Source: Orientallactaga sibirica (Eukaryota > Chordata > Mammalia > Rodentia > Dipodidae). From it: a stretch of 64,000 nt of DNA. Positions 46,443 to 58,714 of the stretch are shown here, piece after piece. A model generated the notes under the pieces. That model did no database searches and was not told the origin of the DNA. It saw only the letters and a list, made by a program, of their open reading frames with translations. The stretch lies in assembly GCA_036365145.1 (NCBI GenBank), contig JAEOAD010000015.1, positions 11,463,501 to 11,527,500 of the forward strand, given 5' to 3'. Position numbers and translations under genes: made by a program. The first letter of the stretch is position 1, and the number at the start of each line of letters is the position of its first letter.

Positions 46443-46689
46443 GCACTCTGGTCTTAATCTAGTTACCTGTGTAATGAGCAGAGGCCATATGGTGTGCTAT
46501 TCTCTGGGACAAGCCTTCCCTTTCAGTTCCAGCTTTCTTTTGCTTCTGCACCCTGCACTTTCATCATTCTCTGGGCTCAGCCTGCTCCTTCCTGCCTCCA
46601 TTGTCCCTCTTAGTCATACCTCTGTCAAGTATACCTTTGACTCCTGGCACACTCCCACTCAACTCTCAAAATTCAAGTGTGATTGCTTT

Positions 46690-46963
46690 TGTGTTTTTTG
46701 AGCCAGAGCCTCATTTTACAGCCCAGGGCTGGCTTTGAATGTATAGCAACTATCCTACTGAAGTTTCCCAAGTGCTGGGATTACAGGCAGCAGGCAGGAA
46801 CCACCTCACCTGGCTCTATGTATGACCCTCTCCTCCATTTTGGGACAAGGTCTCATGTAGCCCAGGCCAGCCTTGAACTTTCTATGTAACTTCTGATCTT
46901 CCTGTTTCTTCCACCTCCCAAGTGCTGGGATCACAAGCATGTGCCATCATGCCCAGCCTTCCA
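46690..46963 (-). mobile_element. Two B1-like units in tandem
   Basis: The first unit runs from about 46690 to 46817 (CCCAAGTGCTGGGATTACAG) and the second from about 46818 to 46963 (GTCTCATGTAGCCCAGGCCA, CACCTCCCAAGTGCTGGGAT, CATCATGCCCAGCC). Both are antisense and head to tail: either two adjacent insertions or a dimeric 7SL-derived element. Confidence 0.78.
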
Positions 46964-49210
46964 AAATGTTTATTAATACTTCCCTTCCTAGCCTACCCCT
47001 CTGGGCATCAATAATTCTTATTTTATTTATTTTTTTACCAGCCCCAATTGCACTTGGAACAAATTCAATTAAGGTTGATGAGGGAGTTTAGGATTGTATT
47101 AAGCCCACACTTGCATTACAAAAGCTTTTCCTCTATGATATCATAATGGTTTAATGTCTACTTTTACCCTTTAGACCAGTGACTTCCAGTTTTATGAGAG
47201 CTCCAGAGCCTCTGGCTCCAAAATTACACAAATATACAAATTAATGTCATTTTAGGGAAGTCAGTGACTCTCAAGCCACTACACATACTTGTATGAGTTG
47301 CCAGAATGTGGTCTGATTTGTCATTATGTCCTCAGTACATAGAAAAGCGCTTTCCATGGAATAGGGACAGTGAATATGAAATGAGGGAAGGAATTTCCTC
47401 AGATAACTTTATTGTGTTGGCAAGCTCTGAGGTCTAAGGGTTTTAACGTCAGGACATAAGGGATGACATTACAAATGAGACTGAGAAAAAGCTAGTAGGT
47501 ATTAGAAATCTTATAAGTTACGCTGAGTAAAAGCTGAAAGGGCCAGGTAGGCGTGAAGAGGCCTGCCTGGTGCTGGCAGAGAAGCAAGGCCACAGAGCAC
47601 TACCTGGGGAATGCATTGTGAAACTGCTTTTAGCAACAATCAGAGCCAGAGATTCAAGCATATTGTTGGAGTCTAAAGAATAGGAAAGCCTTGGGAACCT
47701 AACCAAAACCTTATGTAGCCACATATTGTCTTTCCCCAAAAATGATCCCAATTAGGTCAATTCTGTATTGTTCCTATGGCATTGGATGCATAGGAAAGCA
47801 AGCCCTTCCAGTAAACAGACAGCCCCCAACTCGGAGAAGAATGAAGAGGGTTTGGGAAAGAATCCCCACAGTAATATGGAATCGATTTGTCACAAGCACC
47901 GAGACCTGGGAGTCATACTCCATGAGACATATTGAATGAAAAATGTTGAATATAAAAATCTAAACCCAGCAGTGCGTTTCCATATCAAATAGGGCCTATG
48001 TCTTTCTTTGTCTTTGTATTACCAAAGCTCTAAAGTCCAGGAGGCGATTTTCCCAATTGCCACAGGGCTCCTTCCTTAGCTTAAATGTCAGCTCTTCTCA
48101 CAGAGCCAAGTACTGGGGGCTTTCAGCAGCAGGCATCCTGGAAGCCTAGGTTGGTTACAGGACCTAGGTAAGCAGTGCCACTCTGCAAAAGCAACAATTA
48201 TATTCCCCCAAACACACAGAAGCATCAGAATTCACAGCGTGTGCTTTACAAGGGCAATAAAGTTTTATATGCAGCTCAGTGAAATACCAAATACAGCCAA
48301 TTATCCACCAAAATAAACTGATGGGAGAGAGAATGGCTATATTTGGCTTAGACTTAATTATTTTGCATTTGAACTCTTCAATTCCATGTAATAAAATTCT
48401 GTTCTGCCCTTATTTCCTGGTTAGGTTACTTAATCTCGACTCTGGTAACCGAACCCTTGAGTGGAGTAGACTGTCCAATGTCAGTGGTAAGAAAATGTGA
48501 AAGGTTTGACATCAATTACAACATTACACACAACATAAAATTTAACAACTTGAATCGGACTTTCATTGCTCTTTAAAGAGACCGTATGGCTTTCTAAGAT
48601 CTCAAAATTAATCAGTTTCTAGGAGTCATACCTTTTGGAAACTCTTAGATCTTACTCTTCAGTGTGAGACATATAAGAGGAAACCTCTGATTCCGCCTCC
48701 CTGTTTTTCATTTTAAAATGTAATTTAGCCTCTTTAATTTGTAATTTCTTAAGCAAGTGATTTTCCTTTATTGATAGAGGGAAGGATATAGACATTTTTT
48801 CTTTCCTATGGTGGAAAAATTGTGGTGAGATTAAGGTAAAAGTGCAAACATCTCACATTTGGCTATAAATGAGGGCATCCTGGGTAGCAGCCAGGGGTGT
48901 CTCCAGGAAGGCTTTGACAGCTCTGTCACAAAATCTGCATGGCAACCTTCAGTCCATTGCTCCCTGACACCTGATCATCTCATAAAACACCATATGCTAC
49001 CCAGTGATTCTGGCCCTTAACTGGCCACTAAGCAGCAAGAGCTAGAATAAATGACCTCGGTGCTTTAATATGCTTGGTCTCTGCAGGTCAGCATTAAGGT
49101 CAAAGAGCGACGTGGCACATAGCAGCTGTGGGTTCTGGTAGAATGTGGGATTGAGCCTGGAGGAGGTTTATCTATTGTTTTCTGCCTCCTTCAAGGTGAT
49201 ATTGAATAAA
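46964..49210. other. Longest repeat-free block, candidate conserved elements
   Basis: About 2.2 kb contains no recognised SINE, LTR or LINE apart from a weak L2-like phrase near 47330. Two dense AT-rich segments, 47740-48000 and 48240-48540, carry motifs such as CTATATTTGG (CArG-like, 48339) and TTAATTATTTTGCATTTG (homeodomain/POU-like). No exon is recognisable. This is the best place to look for a regulatory element. Confidence 0.42.
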
Positions 49211-49466
49211 GCCTGGGGAAATGTCCCAGTTGGTAATGTGCTGAGTTGATGCCCAGAACCCAGGTATAAAACTAGGCATTGTGGCTTGTGCTTTAAATCC
49301 CAGCACTGGGGAGTGGAGACAAGCGGAACTACAAGTCGCACTGGCCAGCTAGTTTAGCTTGCTTGATGAGCTCCAGGCCAGTGAGAGACCCTACCTAAAA
49401 ACAGGTGGAGAGTTCCTGCAAGGAACAATATCTGGTCTCTGCACACACACACGGACACACATGCAG

Positions 49467-49511
<45 letters not shown>

Positions 49512-49530
49512 CATCCCCTTACATAAATGC
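49211..49530 (+). mobile_element. B4 SINE with (CA)n end
   Basis: GCCTGGGGAAATGTCCCAG, AAATCCCAGCACTGGGGAG, CTGGCCAGCTAGTTTAGC and GCCAGTGAGAGACCCTACC follow plus-strand B4. A (CA)n microsatellite occupies 49469-49509. Confidence 0.85.
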
Positions 49531-50934
49531 ACACACATGAAATGAGGACTATGAATTGATCTAACATGGACTTATCTAATTCTCTTTATTTTTGTATAGC
49601 CAGCATGGCTTAGAGGATGCTGGGCACACAGCTGAGAATGACTATGTTTATATGGTATCATCACATTTTATCTTCACACAGGGTTTTCATGAATCTTATT
49701 ATGGAAAAGATGGACTAGAAAGTTTCTGTCCCAAACATTGAATGTTCTCAGGGGAAAGAGAACATGTGGGCAGGTGTGTGCTGGGACAAGTGTGTGCTGG
49801 TACTTGAGTGTATACTGACACTTGAGTGTATGCTGGACTTGAGTGTGGCTACAGTGGGAGCCTTGACATCTGGGTGTGCCTTATCTTTGGGTTTTCCTAC
49901 AAGCTCTGCTCAGTCTGGAAAATGTAGGTGCTTTCTATGTCAGCATGTCCTTCTCTGTAAGGTGCCACCTCCTTGGCATGGCACTGCTGCCAAAGTACAC
50001 CAGGCAATATATTTTGCCCAGTTAGGCATCTGGGCCCTAGACAAGAAGCATTCTAGAAATCCCAGCAAATTCTTTGTCCTTTCAACTTGTTCTGTGTTCT
50101 CTTATGAAGAGCTAAGAATAGAAGATGGTCATCCATTATCACATGGAGAAAAGTCTTTGGGAGAGTTAGGCTTTCATTATCTGAGGCTCAAAGATCATAC
50201 ATAGTGTTTCCACTAAACTCACTTATACAAGGAAAAGACAATAGAATTAATACCCTGGTACTGGGTACTAGCTAGTAGACATTCTAGGTTATGCCTTGCC
50301 AGCAGCTCACAGACAGGCCAAACTTCTCAGCTTCCAGCCTTATCTGTGGGACTCTGAGAAAATGAGCTAACTATACATGAGAATGGATGAAGACTACCAA
50401 ACCTGCCATCAGAACTAATCATTTTAGAAACCTTGCGATGTATGAAAAAGTAAGACAAGGAGGAGTCTGGCTTTAAATAAATAATATGTATGTATACACT
50501 GATATGATACATAAGCAAATAGAATATAATTCCATGCTATAGCTATTCGCAAGTTTATATATGCATGAGTGCATGTGTACATTGTGTGTATTGATTTAAA
50601 TTTCACATATACAAAAACTGAAGTGAATTTCTAAAGTATTTATTTAATTTAATTTTTAGGTTAGCATGCAAAGTAATGGATTTTTATGGTGTCTTCATAT
50701 TTACACACACACACAGTTATACTTGGTTCTTATTGTTCCCCTCTACCCCTCTGTGGCTGCTTCCTTTCTGTCCCCCTGATAATCTCCCTTGTACTTTATC
50801 ATTTTATTTCATTACCTTCTCTTTTTTTCTCTCCTTTAAGATCTCTTCCTCCCCTCTCATGATCATCTTTCTAGTTTCATGAACCTCCTCACATGTATAT
50901 ACATATACACACATGCAATTTAACATCTACATTA
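49531..50934. other. Mostly unique; short minisatellite
   Basis: 49776-49850 holds four imperfect copies of an 18-22 bp unit around ACTTGAGTGTATGCTGG. The 146-codon frame at 49764-50204 starts inside it and shows no domain. 50680-50900 is pyrimidine-rich and may be old antisense L1. Confidence 0.45.
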
Positions 50935-51160
50935 TGTATATAAAAAGTGTCTTAGAGCAGTTTTAGGTTTATAGCAAGATTGAAAAGAAAGTACATAAAG
51001 TTCCCATATACCCAGTATCTCCACACTCATACTCCACCATGAACATTAGCACAAGGTGGTACAAATGTTACAATTCTCAAACCTACAGTGACACCATTGT
51101 CACACGATCTGTCACCATTCTATGGGTTTGACCCATGTATGGAGATCTGTATTCGGCAAA
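50935..51160 (-). repeat. Old L1 fragment, reverse
   Basis: GAGCAGTTTTAGGTTTATAG, GTTCCCATATACCCAGTATC, GGTACAAATGTTACAATTCT and CATTCTATGGGTTTGACCC match an old L1 segment in antisense as I remember it. Confidence 0.6.
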
Positions 51161-52271
51161 GGAGTTGCTTTTTTTTAAACTTACATTATTTTTTATAAGA
51201 GGCAAATTTGGCAATATTATCCTCACTTTATTTTTTTATAAAAAGCTTATAAAAATAAAAAGCTACTTCAAGTATTTTAATTAAAAATGTAACATGAATT
51301 TATTGATATTCCCCTTGGAAAGATATTAAGTCTTCTTGAAATAAATGAATAGAGACAGCAGTAGCATTATCTTTTAGAAAATACTTTATCCACAGCTGGG
51401 AGAATTAAGTCAACAGAACCATTTTTATTGCCATGCTTATCACAAATCCCCCACATAATTTTATGAGAAAGGTCATTAAACTTGTAGCTACCGCATTGTC
51501 TTTTTCCTTGGACCATTTCTGAAATAACATTAGTTTTTCACACTTCTTTACGTTTCAAACATTACAAAAGCCCTAATCGATGCTTCTCCATAAAAAGCGA
51601 AGGACTAGGTTTCCCATCATAAAATGTTATGTTGTTTACACAAAAACTGCAGCTAACCTCATAAAACTCTAGTGATTTCCCAGTGGGGTCCTGGAGGGCC
51701 ACTTGGCCATGGTAGGCGTCACACTGAGTCCTAGTGCTGATGCAAAGCTGACTTCCTGTGGAAAGCCTCTCACTCAGGCTGTTATTAGTCAGGCGTTTCA
51801 GGGGGAGGTGCGCCCCAAACAGGCATCTTCTTTCTACCCAGTCTGAGGTGGATACCTCTGAGCAACAATTTGAGGTGGAAATTTTCACCCAGATGACAAT
51901 ATTCACAGGTCACTCTTGCCTTCGTCTCCATAATCCCCGTACCAGAGGTCCCACCACCTCCAGCTCCTGGAACCTCTGTTATATACTTGGGTAATGCTAG
52001 CTTTCAGGAGAGGCATTCTGCATAGGAGAGGTGTAAAGTCTTCTCAGAAAAGGCCAGTCCACTAGCACCCCACTTTCTTCGGAATCACATGTTCTTTCAA
52101 AACCTTCCATTAGGGGTCAGCGGCTCTTAAAATATTAATGACAAGATTTTCAGCTTAGCTTTCTAAAGGAATCAAGTCAAGATGCATTGAAAAGCTGAAA
52201 GTTATCAATTGTTTCAGATGTCTGCTTTTCCTAATGAAAATTGGGATCCATATTTAAAAAAATTCTTTTTA
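51161..52271. other. Unique sequence, one 114-codon minus frame
   Basis: 51562-51906 minus is open for 114 codons. It has nine cysteines, no membrane segment and no domain I can name. The region lacks repeats and could be conserved or a noncoding RNA exon, but nothing here proves that. Confidence 0.35.
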
Positions 52272-52437
52272 GCCGGGCGTGGTGGTACACGCCTTTAATC
52301 CCAGCACTTGGGAGGCAGAGCTAGGAGGATCGCTGTGAGTTCAAGGTCACCCTGAGACTACATAGTTAATTCCAGGTCAGCCTGAGCTAGAGTAAGACCC
52401 TACCTCGAAAAACCAAAAAAATAAAAATAAAAATAAA
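52272..52437 (+). mobile_element. Well-preserved B1 SINE
   Basis: GCCGGGCGTGGTGGTACACG, CCCAGCACTTGGGAGGCAGA, the internal duplication and a (TAAAA)n-like tail are all intact. CpGs persist in the head (GCCGGGCG), so this is one of the youngest B1 copies in the window. Confidence 0.95.
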
Positions 52438-52499
52438 ACAGCACATGAATCTTTAGAAAAAAAATATTTTTAAATGTTTGAAAAGTATAAAGAGTTAAT

Positions 52500-52735
52500 A
52501 TTCAAGGATTAAAGGACTTGGTGAGCAAGTGTGAAGGCTTGAGTTTGAACCAGCACTCATGTAAAAGTGAGCATCTGTAATTCAAGCAGCAAAATGGAGG
52601 TGGAGAATTGGAAGCCAGAGGGTTGTGAGTCTGGATTAAATAACCTCCAACAACAAAGAGTCCTTGCCTCAAATAAGGTGGAAGGTGTGGATCCACATCC
52701 AAAATTGTTCTTGACTTCCACACAAACACAAGTTT
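52500..52735 (+). mobile_element. Diverged B4 SINE
   Basis: GACTTGGTGAGCAAGTGTGA, GTAAAAGTGAGCATCTGTAA, GGAGGTGGAGAATTGGAAGC and TTCCACACAAACACAAG follow the B4 order. Confidence 0.6.
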
Positions 52736-53049
52736 AAAAGTTAATAGCTGCTTTCTCTATGAGGGTAGATTTATGAGCACTTTGACAGTATTATACGTGA
52801 AGATGTAAAAACTGCTGTTTGCTGTCATTCATGTAAAACAATTTCTTTGTCTTGAAATTCCAGTGATTCATTTACACATGAAATAATGTTTCAAAAAAGG
52901 TACTTTAAGAATCTACCTGCCTTGTTTCCATCCCTGCAGCTGTCTTCCTTGTAGATAACCACTTAGCATCCTCTTTATACTATCCTTTGTAATATGTAGC
53001 AGTGTCTTTGGGGCACTGGGATAAGAAGGATATACCCTGCATTATGTAA
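52736..53049. other. Unique sequence
   Basis: Nothing recognised. Confidence 0.4.
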
Positions 53050-53165
53050 TTTTACATGTTTTAATGTTAGAGATTGGGGGAACAGAATTGGAATGTAGGC
53101 CTTCTGAATCCAGAGGCCCTGCTCCTAATGATGGCAGTCCTATCCTCCAGTAAGTGTAAAGTATA
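53050..53165 (+). repeat. MIR-like fragment
   Basis: GGGGGAACAGAATTGGAATG, TAGGCCTTCTGAATCCAGAG and GCCCTGCTCCTAATGATG parallel the MIR 3' part. Confidence 0.5.
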
Positions 53166-55685
53166 AAGGGAAAAGAGCCAGGTCTGACCTTCCAGAAAAG
53201 TTCAAATTCTAGTTGTGCATATAAAACAGGGATGCATACATGATGATGGTCATGGTTGATAAAATAATGTAGTGAATAAATGTTGATGACAAAGAAGTTG
53301 AGTTAGGCACAGATGCAATCTGGACTCAGTTTTGGCCCTGAAAGATAAGTAAGATTTGACTAGTGGAGACCAGACATATCATATAGGACAGAAATGGAGC
53401 TGAAATATGGAAAGGTAGACCAGGGTCAAATTATGGAGGATCTTAAAAGGCAATCTAAGGATTTTGGAGAAGTTGGAGCAGATACTGCTAAATCTCCCCC
53501 TTCCCCATTACAAAATTGAAAGATGAGATGAGAGACAATAGGAAGCCTACCTGTATCATTGTGTTCTGAGCACCTACCTGTGTATCTGGTGCACAATAAA
53601 GAGTCAATGACAGAAAGGATGAACAATTGTATGCTTCCAGAGATTTGAAGATGTGGGTACCCATTCCAGATCCAGGATTGGCATGGTACTGATGCTGCTG
53701 GCCTGGGGATCACACCTGGAGAACTACTAGAGATTGTAAGGCAATGGTCTACATGAAAAATAAGCCAGTCTAACTATGCAGAGGAACTTTGAGGGGTAAA
53801 TTGTTCATGTAAGATCCCTACAGTTAGAATCCTAACCTCCCAGCTTTTATTCCACTGCTCCTGCTAAGGAGAACCTTGGCCCACCAGTATCTATTTTTTG
53901 AAATTTCAGTCTTTATTTGAAAGTGGTATTTGGACTTGTACAACCATAAAGTATTCATATAGGGATTAAATTTTTATATTTAAAAGGATTTTTACTGTCT
54001 CAGAGAACTGGAAAACATTATTTTTATCTTACAAGCATAGCTCTGGAGACTTTGAACATGAACCTGGTCCTGTTCTAATCATATTTGCACTTTAAACAAA
54101 ACAGGCTCCTTTGCTCTTCCAAGGCATGGAAAGATAGGAGATTCTAGTCAGATAACCTCTAGCTTTACTCCAATACATTTTGGTGTGAAACTAGTCTCAA
54201 TTGGGATTGAAAGCTTGAAACTGAAAGGAGATAGGCTTTGGAAGATAATTTCCAAAATGGTGAAAAGAGATTTCATGATTTTGTTGTGACCCCCCCACCA
54301 CTTTGGGTAAGAAAAAAACATGGTGGAGTTAGTTATTTGACAGTGCATAAATGGGCTGGAAACTGAAATTTCTTTGCCAGGCTTCATAATAATGGTCTTC
54401 CTTTAGGCAAGATCCATCTCCACATGAGCAATATTTATTTGAAGTACATCATCATTTGTGAATGTATTTGCCTGTTGACCCGAGTATTTTTCAATTGCAG
54501 CAAGGCAAAGAATGTGGAATTATGTGTCTTTACAAAGTCAAGAGCTTGTCCTTGTTTTGTGTGTGTAACAATAAGTTCTTTTATGATGTGACACGATGGT
54601 AGTTGGTGGTGAAATCTGATACCTGGCAAAAATACAATGAAATTATACAATATCAAAAAAGTCGATTGTTTCACTCTTTGCTAATTAATTCCTCTGAGCC
54701 AGGAAGTGCTGAAGTTGAGGTCAGGGCCCTTTTAGGCCCTGTCTTGGAAGCAGCTCATGGCAGCCTAGTGGCTACTGGGACTGGCCATAGGATTGCTGTT
54801 GCTATGGACTGGTGGGGGTGCCACTGACTTGATGGAATTTGTCTGTGCTAAGATTCTGCTCAGCCCTTAGGCCAGGAAGCATGATCATGACTCTGATCTT
54901 AAAATTTTCCCGGAATCTTTGCACACTGGTGTGGAACAGAACTCTTTCCTGTCCTCAAAAAAGATCTTTACAAAAAGATCTTACCAGCTATAGACATGAC
55001 ATATGAACTTGATATAAGTTGGGATACAGAGCAACCCAATGCAGTGATAATGGAACAGATGAGGAACTCAAAGTTCAGAGGACATAAAATATTGCATACA
55101 AGGTAAACCAGACAGAAGGTATAAGAGAAATGGTTTAAATCTAGATTAGCCTTTGTACAGATCTCTGCCCTGTCCATCAGAAAGCATATTATGTAAGAGA
55201 GGTTATAAGTAAGGTTTCCCCAGTGGATGATTTTCCTGAAAGGACAATAATTATTTAAAGAATCCTCTAATAATGTCTTGGTTTGTGTTTTTCCAGATTT
55301 TCTCAGATCTTCTGCAGCATTCACGTTACTTTCAGAAGTCACACCAATATTTATGATACTTTTGAAAGAACTGAGGAGGACTGATGGCAGGTACAAGACC
55401 ATGTAGTCCACCTAAAATTTAATGGGAGAATGCAGTATGACCCCAGGAAAGAGAAAGGCTATTTGAATAAAACTCAGAGGAGACAATCCATAAGGAAAAG
55501 TGCTGGTACATTTGCCTGCGTTAATGCTCACAACTTCTGCCTGACAAGAAAACCCACCAACACAGTGAGAAGAGCAGCTATAGGATGGAGCTGTTTCAGC
55601 ATGTGCACCAACAAAGGGCATGCAAAGAACCTCTGCCAACCAGCAAAGGGGAGGAGACCACTGCAATACACAGACTAGCCAAAGA
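53166..55685. other. Mostly unique or very old repeats
   Basis: 53280-53740 resembles the unnamed ancient repeat seen near 36680. Minus frames of 147 codons (54968-55411) and 129 codons (55412-55801) abut. The second overlaps old L1 sequence, and neither has a recognised domain. 55020-55120 may be an antisense MIR. Confidence 0.42.
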
Positions 55686-56335
55686 ATTTTAAACAACCAG
55701 CAAAAGTATGAAAAGATGTTCAAACTCATTAGAATGAGTGAAAACAATAAATACCATTGCACACTCATCTCTTTGGGAAAAAATGGAGAAGCCCGACACA
55801 ACCAAGTGCTAGATGTAAAGATGTGGAAAATTAAAAAAATTATAATGCTGGCAAAACTGTAACATGGTATAGGTGCTTCTAGGCATATAAACTAGAGAAA
55901 CATTTCAGAAATAACAATAAACAACAATAAGGAAACATTAAAAAGTGGCATCGTCTATAATGGCAAAAAACTTGGTATGAACTTAACTTCTTATTTGTAC
56001 TATATCACGTGGTAGATAAATTATAAATGGATGAATCTTCATTTAAATATAAATGGATGCATATTCATTAAGGGGAATTTAAAAATGATTTGTTTATCAT
56101 AATATCCTTTATATACATTTAAAATTAGTAAACTGCTTTGTATTATTATTTGTGTACACATATGTGAGAAAGAATAAGATATTGCTGAGAATCACACACA
56201 GATCAGTTTCGAATTCTGGCTGCCTCTGCAGAGAAGAGAAGGCCATGTGTTGGGGTTTGGGAGATGACTAGGTATATCTCTAGTGTTTTCTTGCCTTAAA
56301 AAAAAAAACTTGCTCCTTTTGCTTACAAAATGTGT
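55686..56335 (+). mobile_element. Old L1 ORF2 end and 3' UTR
   Basis: AAAAGATGTTCAAACTCATT, AAATACCATTGCACACTCAT, CAACCAAGTGCTAGATGTAA and AAAACTGTAACATGGTATAG follow the conserved end of mammalian L1 ORF2. The reading frame is destroyed by stops and indels. It ends in an A-run near 56299-56310. Confidence 0.72.
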
Positions 56336-56391
56336 TAAATATGAGAGGTGCATATCCAGTTCTCTGCTATATTATTTTCAGTATTATTCTA

Positions 56392-56560
56392 TGGTCTGAA
56401 GTTTTGTTCTCTTAAAGTTTATATTGTCATCCAATCCCTGTGTGCATGTTAGGAGATGGAGCCATTGGGAGGTGGTTCGGTCCTAAGTGTTTATCATGGG
56501 ATCATATAGTGGAGACCATTGAGAGTTGCTTTGTCCCTTCTACCATCAATTTACTCACTA
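56392..56560 (+). mobile_element. MaLR LTR fragment
   Basis: TATGGTCTGAAGTTTTGTTC, CATCCAATCCCTGTGTGCAT and GTTAGGAGATGGAGCCATTG, then GGGAGGTGGTTCGGTCC, match the first third of MLT1/MST. The 3' part is missing. Confidence 0.72.
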
Positions 56561-57410
56561 TCACTAATACAGATGATTACATGAAAGATAATTTAATGGG
56601 AAAGTGGTAGTAACTTTTTACTTAAAAGGAGAAAAGTAGCCACGAATGTTGTTATGGACTGTGAATACTGTCCTGACATTGAAACTGCCTACTGTCCAAG
56701 GACTAGGATGCCCTTGTTAAAGGAACTTGAAAGAAAGATGGGATGTCCATGTCTGGAATGCTTAGGTTAAAGCTTCTTGTTTTGAGATTCTTCTTATCAA
56801 AACTGTGATTCTCTCCTGGGGTCAATCAGGCAGGTTCTGCATTTCACAGGAATCTGAACTAGGGCTGGTGTACAAATGTCATCACATTAATCTCACACAG
56901 AAGCAACAGCTGGAGATCCCTTTCCGAGCTGGAATCATGCAACTTCCCATTTAACTGATGAGGAGGTTGAGGGTGGTTTGAGGGGATGCCTCCCATCTTG
57001 TAGATATATGAGGCAGAGCAGGAAACACTGTTGCTTGCTCGCAGACCAGATCTTCTATTCTTTTCCTCTCTTGCATCTAAACAATCCTGCCTTCAGAATT
57101 TCCCCCACTATTTTTCTTCATCCACCAGAAATGAAGGTGGCATATGGAAGGGTGTTTTTTTTTTTTTAATTAATTAAGTTTATTAGGAAAAAAAAGCAAA
57201 AGTAAAGCAGAAAAGCTCCTGTCTTGGTTGTGAAGATGGCTCAACTTTTAAAGGCTCTTTCTTCCAAAGCCTTTTGGCCTGGGGTTCAGTTGCTAAGCTA
57301 CCCATGAAAGCCTGGCACCAAAAGTGGCATAAGTGTCTTGTGTTCATTTGCATAGTCAAGAAGCCCTGATGTGCCCTGCCCCCCAAAGGTATGCCAATAA
57401 ATAAATCCAT
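56561..57410. other. Unique sequence
   Basis: No repeat or gene recognised apart from a T-run near 57157-57168. Confidence 0.4.
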
Positions 57411-57527
57411 TTTTATAATTTTTAAAATTTATTTATGAGAGAGAGAATGGGCACACCAGGACCTCTAGTCACTGCAAATGATTTCCAGATGCATGTGCCA
57501 CCTTGTGCATCTGGCTTACATGGGTAT
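57411..57527 (-). mobile_element. 5'-truncated DIP SINE
   Basis: The tail, a short GAGAGAGA, the AATGGGCACACCAGGACC body and CATCTGGCTTACATGGG are present, but the tRNA-like head with both pol III boxes is missing. The break is followed by a T-run. Confidence 0.85.
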
Positions 57528-57544
57528 TTTTTTTTTTTATTTAG

Positions 57545-57599
57545 TTTTGTCTACAAGTGTGTAGTAATGTGTATGATGTGATATGTGTGTTTGGCTGAG

Positions 57600-57643
<44 letters not shown>

Positions 57644-57925
57644 GTGTAAGTATCCTGAGTGGTGTGGCAGACAGAGCAGCATGTCAGGTATCTGACTCTC
57701 TTGCTCATCCTTGTAATTTCTTGAGACAGAGTTTCTCACTGAACCTAGAACTACCAGTTTTGCAGGCCACAGAGATTCTTTGCTCTCTGCTCCCCACAGC
57801 ACTGGGATTACAGACTTGTGTGCCCATGCCCAGCTGTTAACATGGGTGCCAGGCAATCAAACTTGGGGCAAATTAGGCCCTCATACTTGCATGGGAAACA
57901 CCTTTTGAGCCATCTCCTCATCCCA
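57545..57925 (-). mobile_element. B4 SINE with (GT)n
   Basis: About 20 GT units at 57601-57640 precede GAGACAGAGTTTCTCACTGA, CACAGCACTGGGATTACAGA and a CAATCAAACTTGGGGC-type ID half ending GCCATCTCCTCATCCCA. Confidence 0.8.
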
Positions 57926-58429
57926 GAAGGGCAAATCTTATACTGGGACGAAACCATTCTTTAAAAAGTCATGGATTCCTTCATCACAAGGATGACCTGT
58001 TTGTTTGAAGAAAGTAAGCCTTGACAAGAATTATATGCACAGGAAAATGCTTGAGTTATAGTTTCTTTGCAAATCACCAGGATGAAGGGTGATGAGCTAC
58101 TTTTCTTTTGGTAATTTGTAAATATAAAAATATTGTCCAGGCAGATGGATTTATTCATCTAACCCAAGTAATAGCTAATAACAGAGGTGCAGCATCAGCA
58201 TGTCAACACATGCTCTATGTTAGCTGTTACTAGTCTTGAAAAACATCATGTGGTGAGTCTGAGGAACCAATATGGTGAAAGATGAAAGTGATGAACATAA
58301 AACACAAAACCCAGGAGAGGTGGACTCCACACATCAGCCAGGTCTTTGATGGACAGAGCCACTGGGAATGAATCATTTCTTCAGCTTGACCCTACAAATT
58401 CTGGGTGCTGCAGACTGAGGATTTGTTTT
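57926..58429. other. Unique sequence
   Basis: No repeat or gene recognised. Confidence 0.4.
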
Positions 58430-58440
58430 TGTTTTTACAG

Positions 58441-58693
58441 TTTTTTTTTTTTTTTTTTTTTTTGAGAGAGACAGAGAGACAGGGAGAGGAAGACAGAGAG
58501 AGATGGGCGTGCCAGCAGCCCTGAACAAAATCCAGATGTGTGCACCCCCTTGTGGTCAAGTGCGGCATTGTGCCCTTTCGTCACTGCATCTGGCTAAGCG
58601 TGAGACCTGGAGATTGGAACTGCTGGAGATTCGAACCAGTGTTCTTAGGCTTAGGAGGCAGGTGCCTTAACCGCTAAGCCATCTCTCCAGCCC
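58441..58693 (-). mobile_element. Young long-subfamily DIP with duplicated B-box segment
   Basis: TGTTTTTACAG at 58430-58440 and 58694-58704 is a perfect 11-bp target duplication. The tail is a 23-nt T-run. The copy contains CCCCTTGTGGTCAAGTGCGG and the tandem GGAGATTGGAACTGCT / GGAGATTCGAACCAG pair also seen at 15408. Several CpGs are kept. Confidence 0.96.
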
Positions 58694-58714
58694 TGTTTTT
58701 ACAGTGTTTTAACA

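Noticed and set aside
49764..50204. 146-codon plus frame as a gene
   Set aside because: It starts inside a minisatellite, has no domain, and the region shows no exon-like context.
54968..55801. Adjacent 147- and 129-codon minus frames that could look like two small membrane proteins
   Set aside because: The AT-rich antisense strand gives hydrophobic translations by chance. The second overlaps an old L1 on plus, and neither has a recognisable family.
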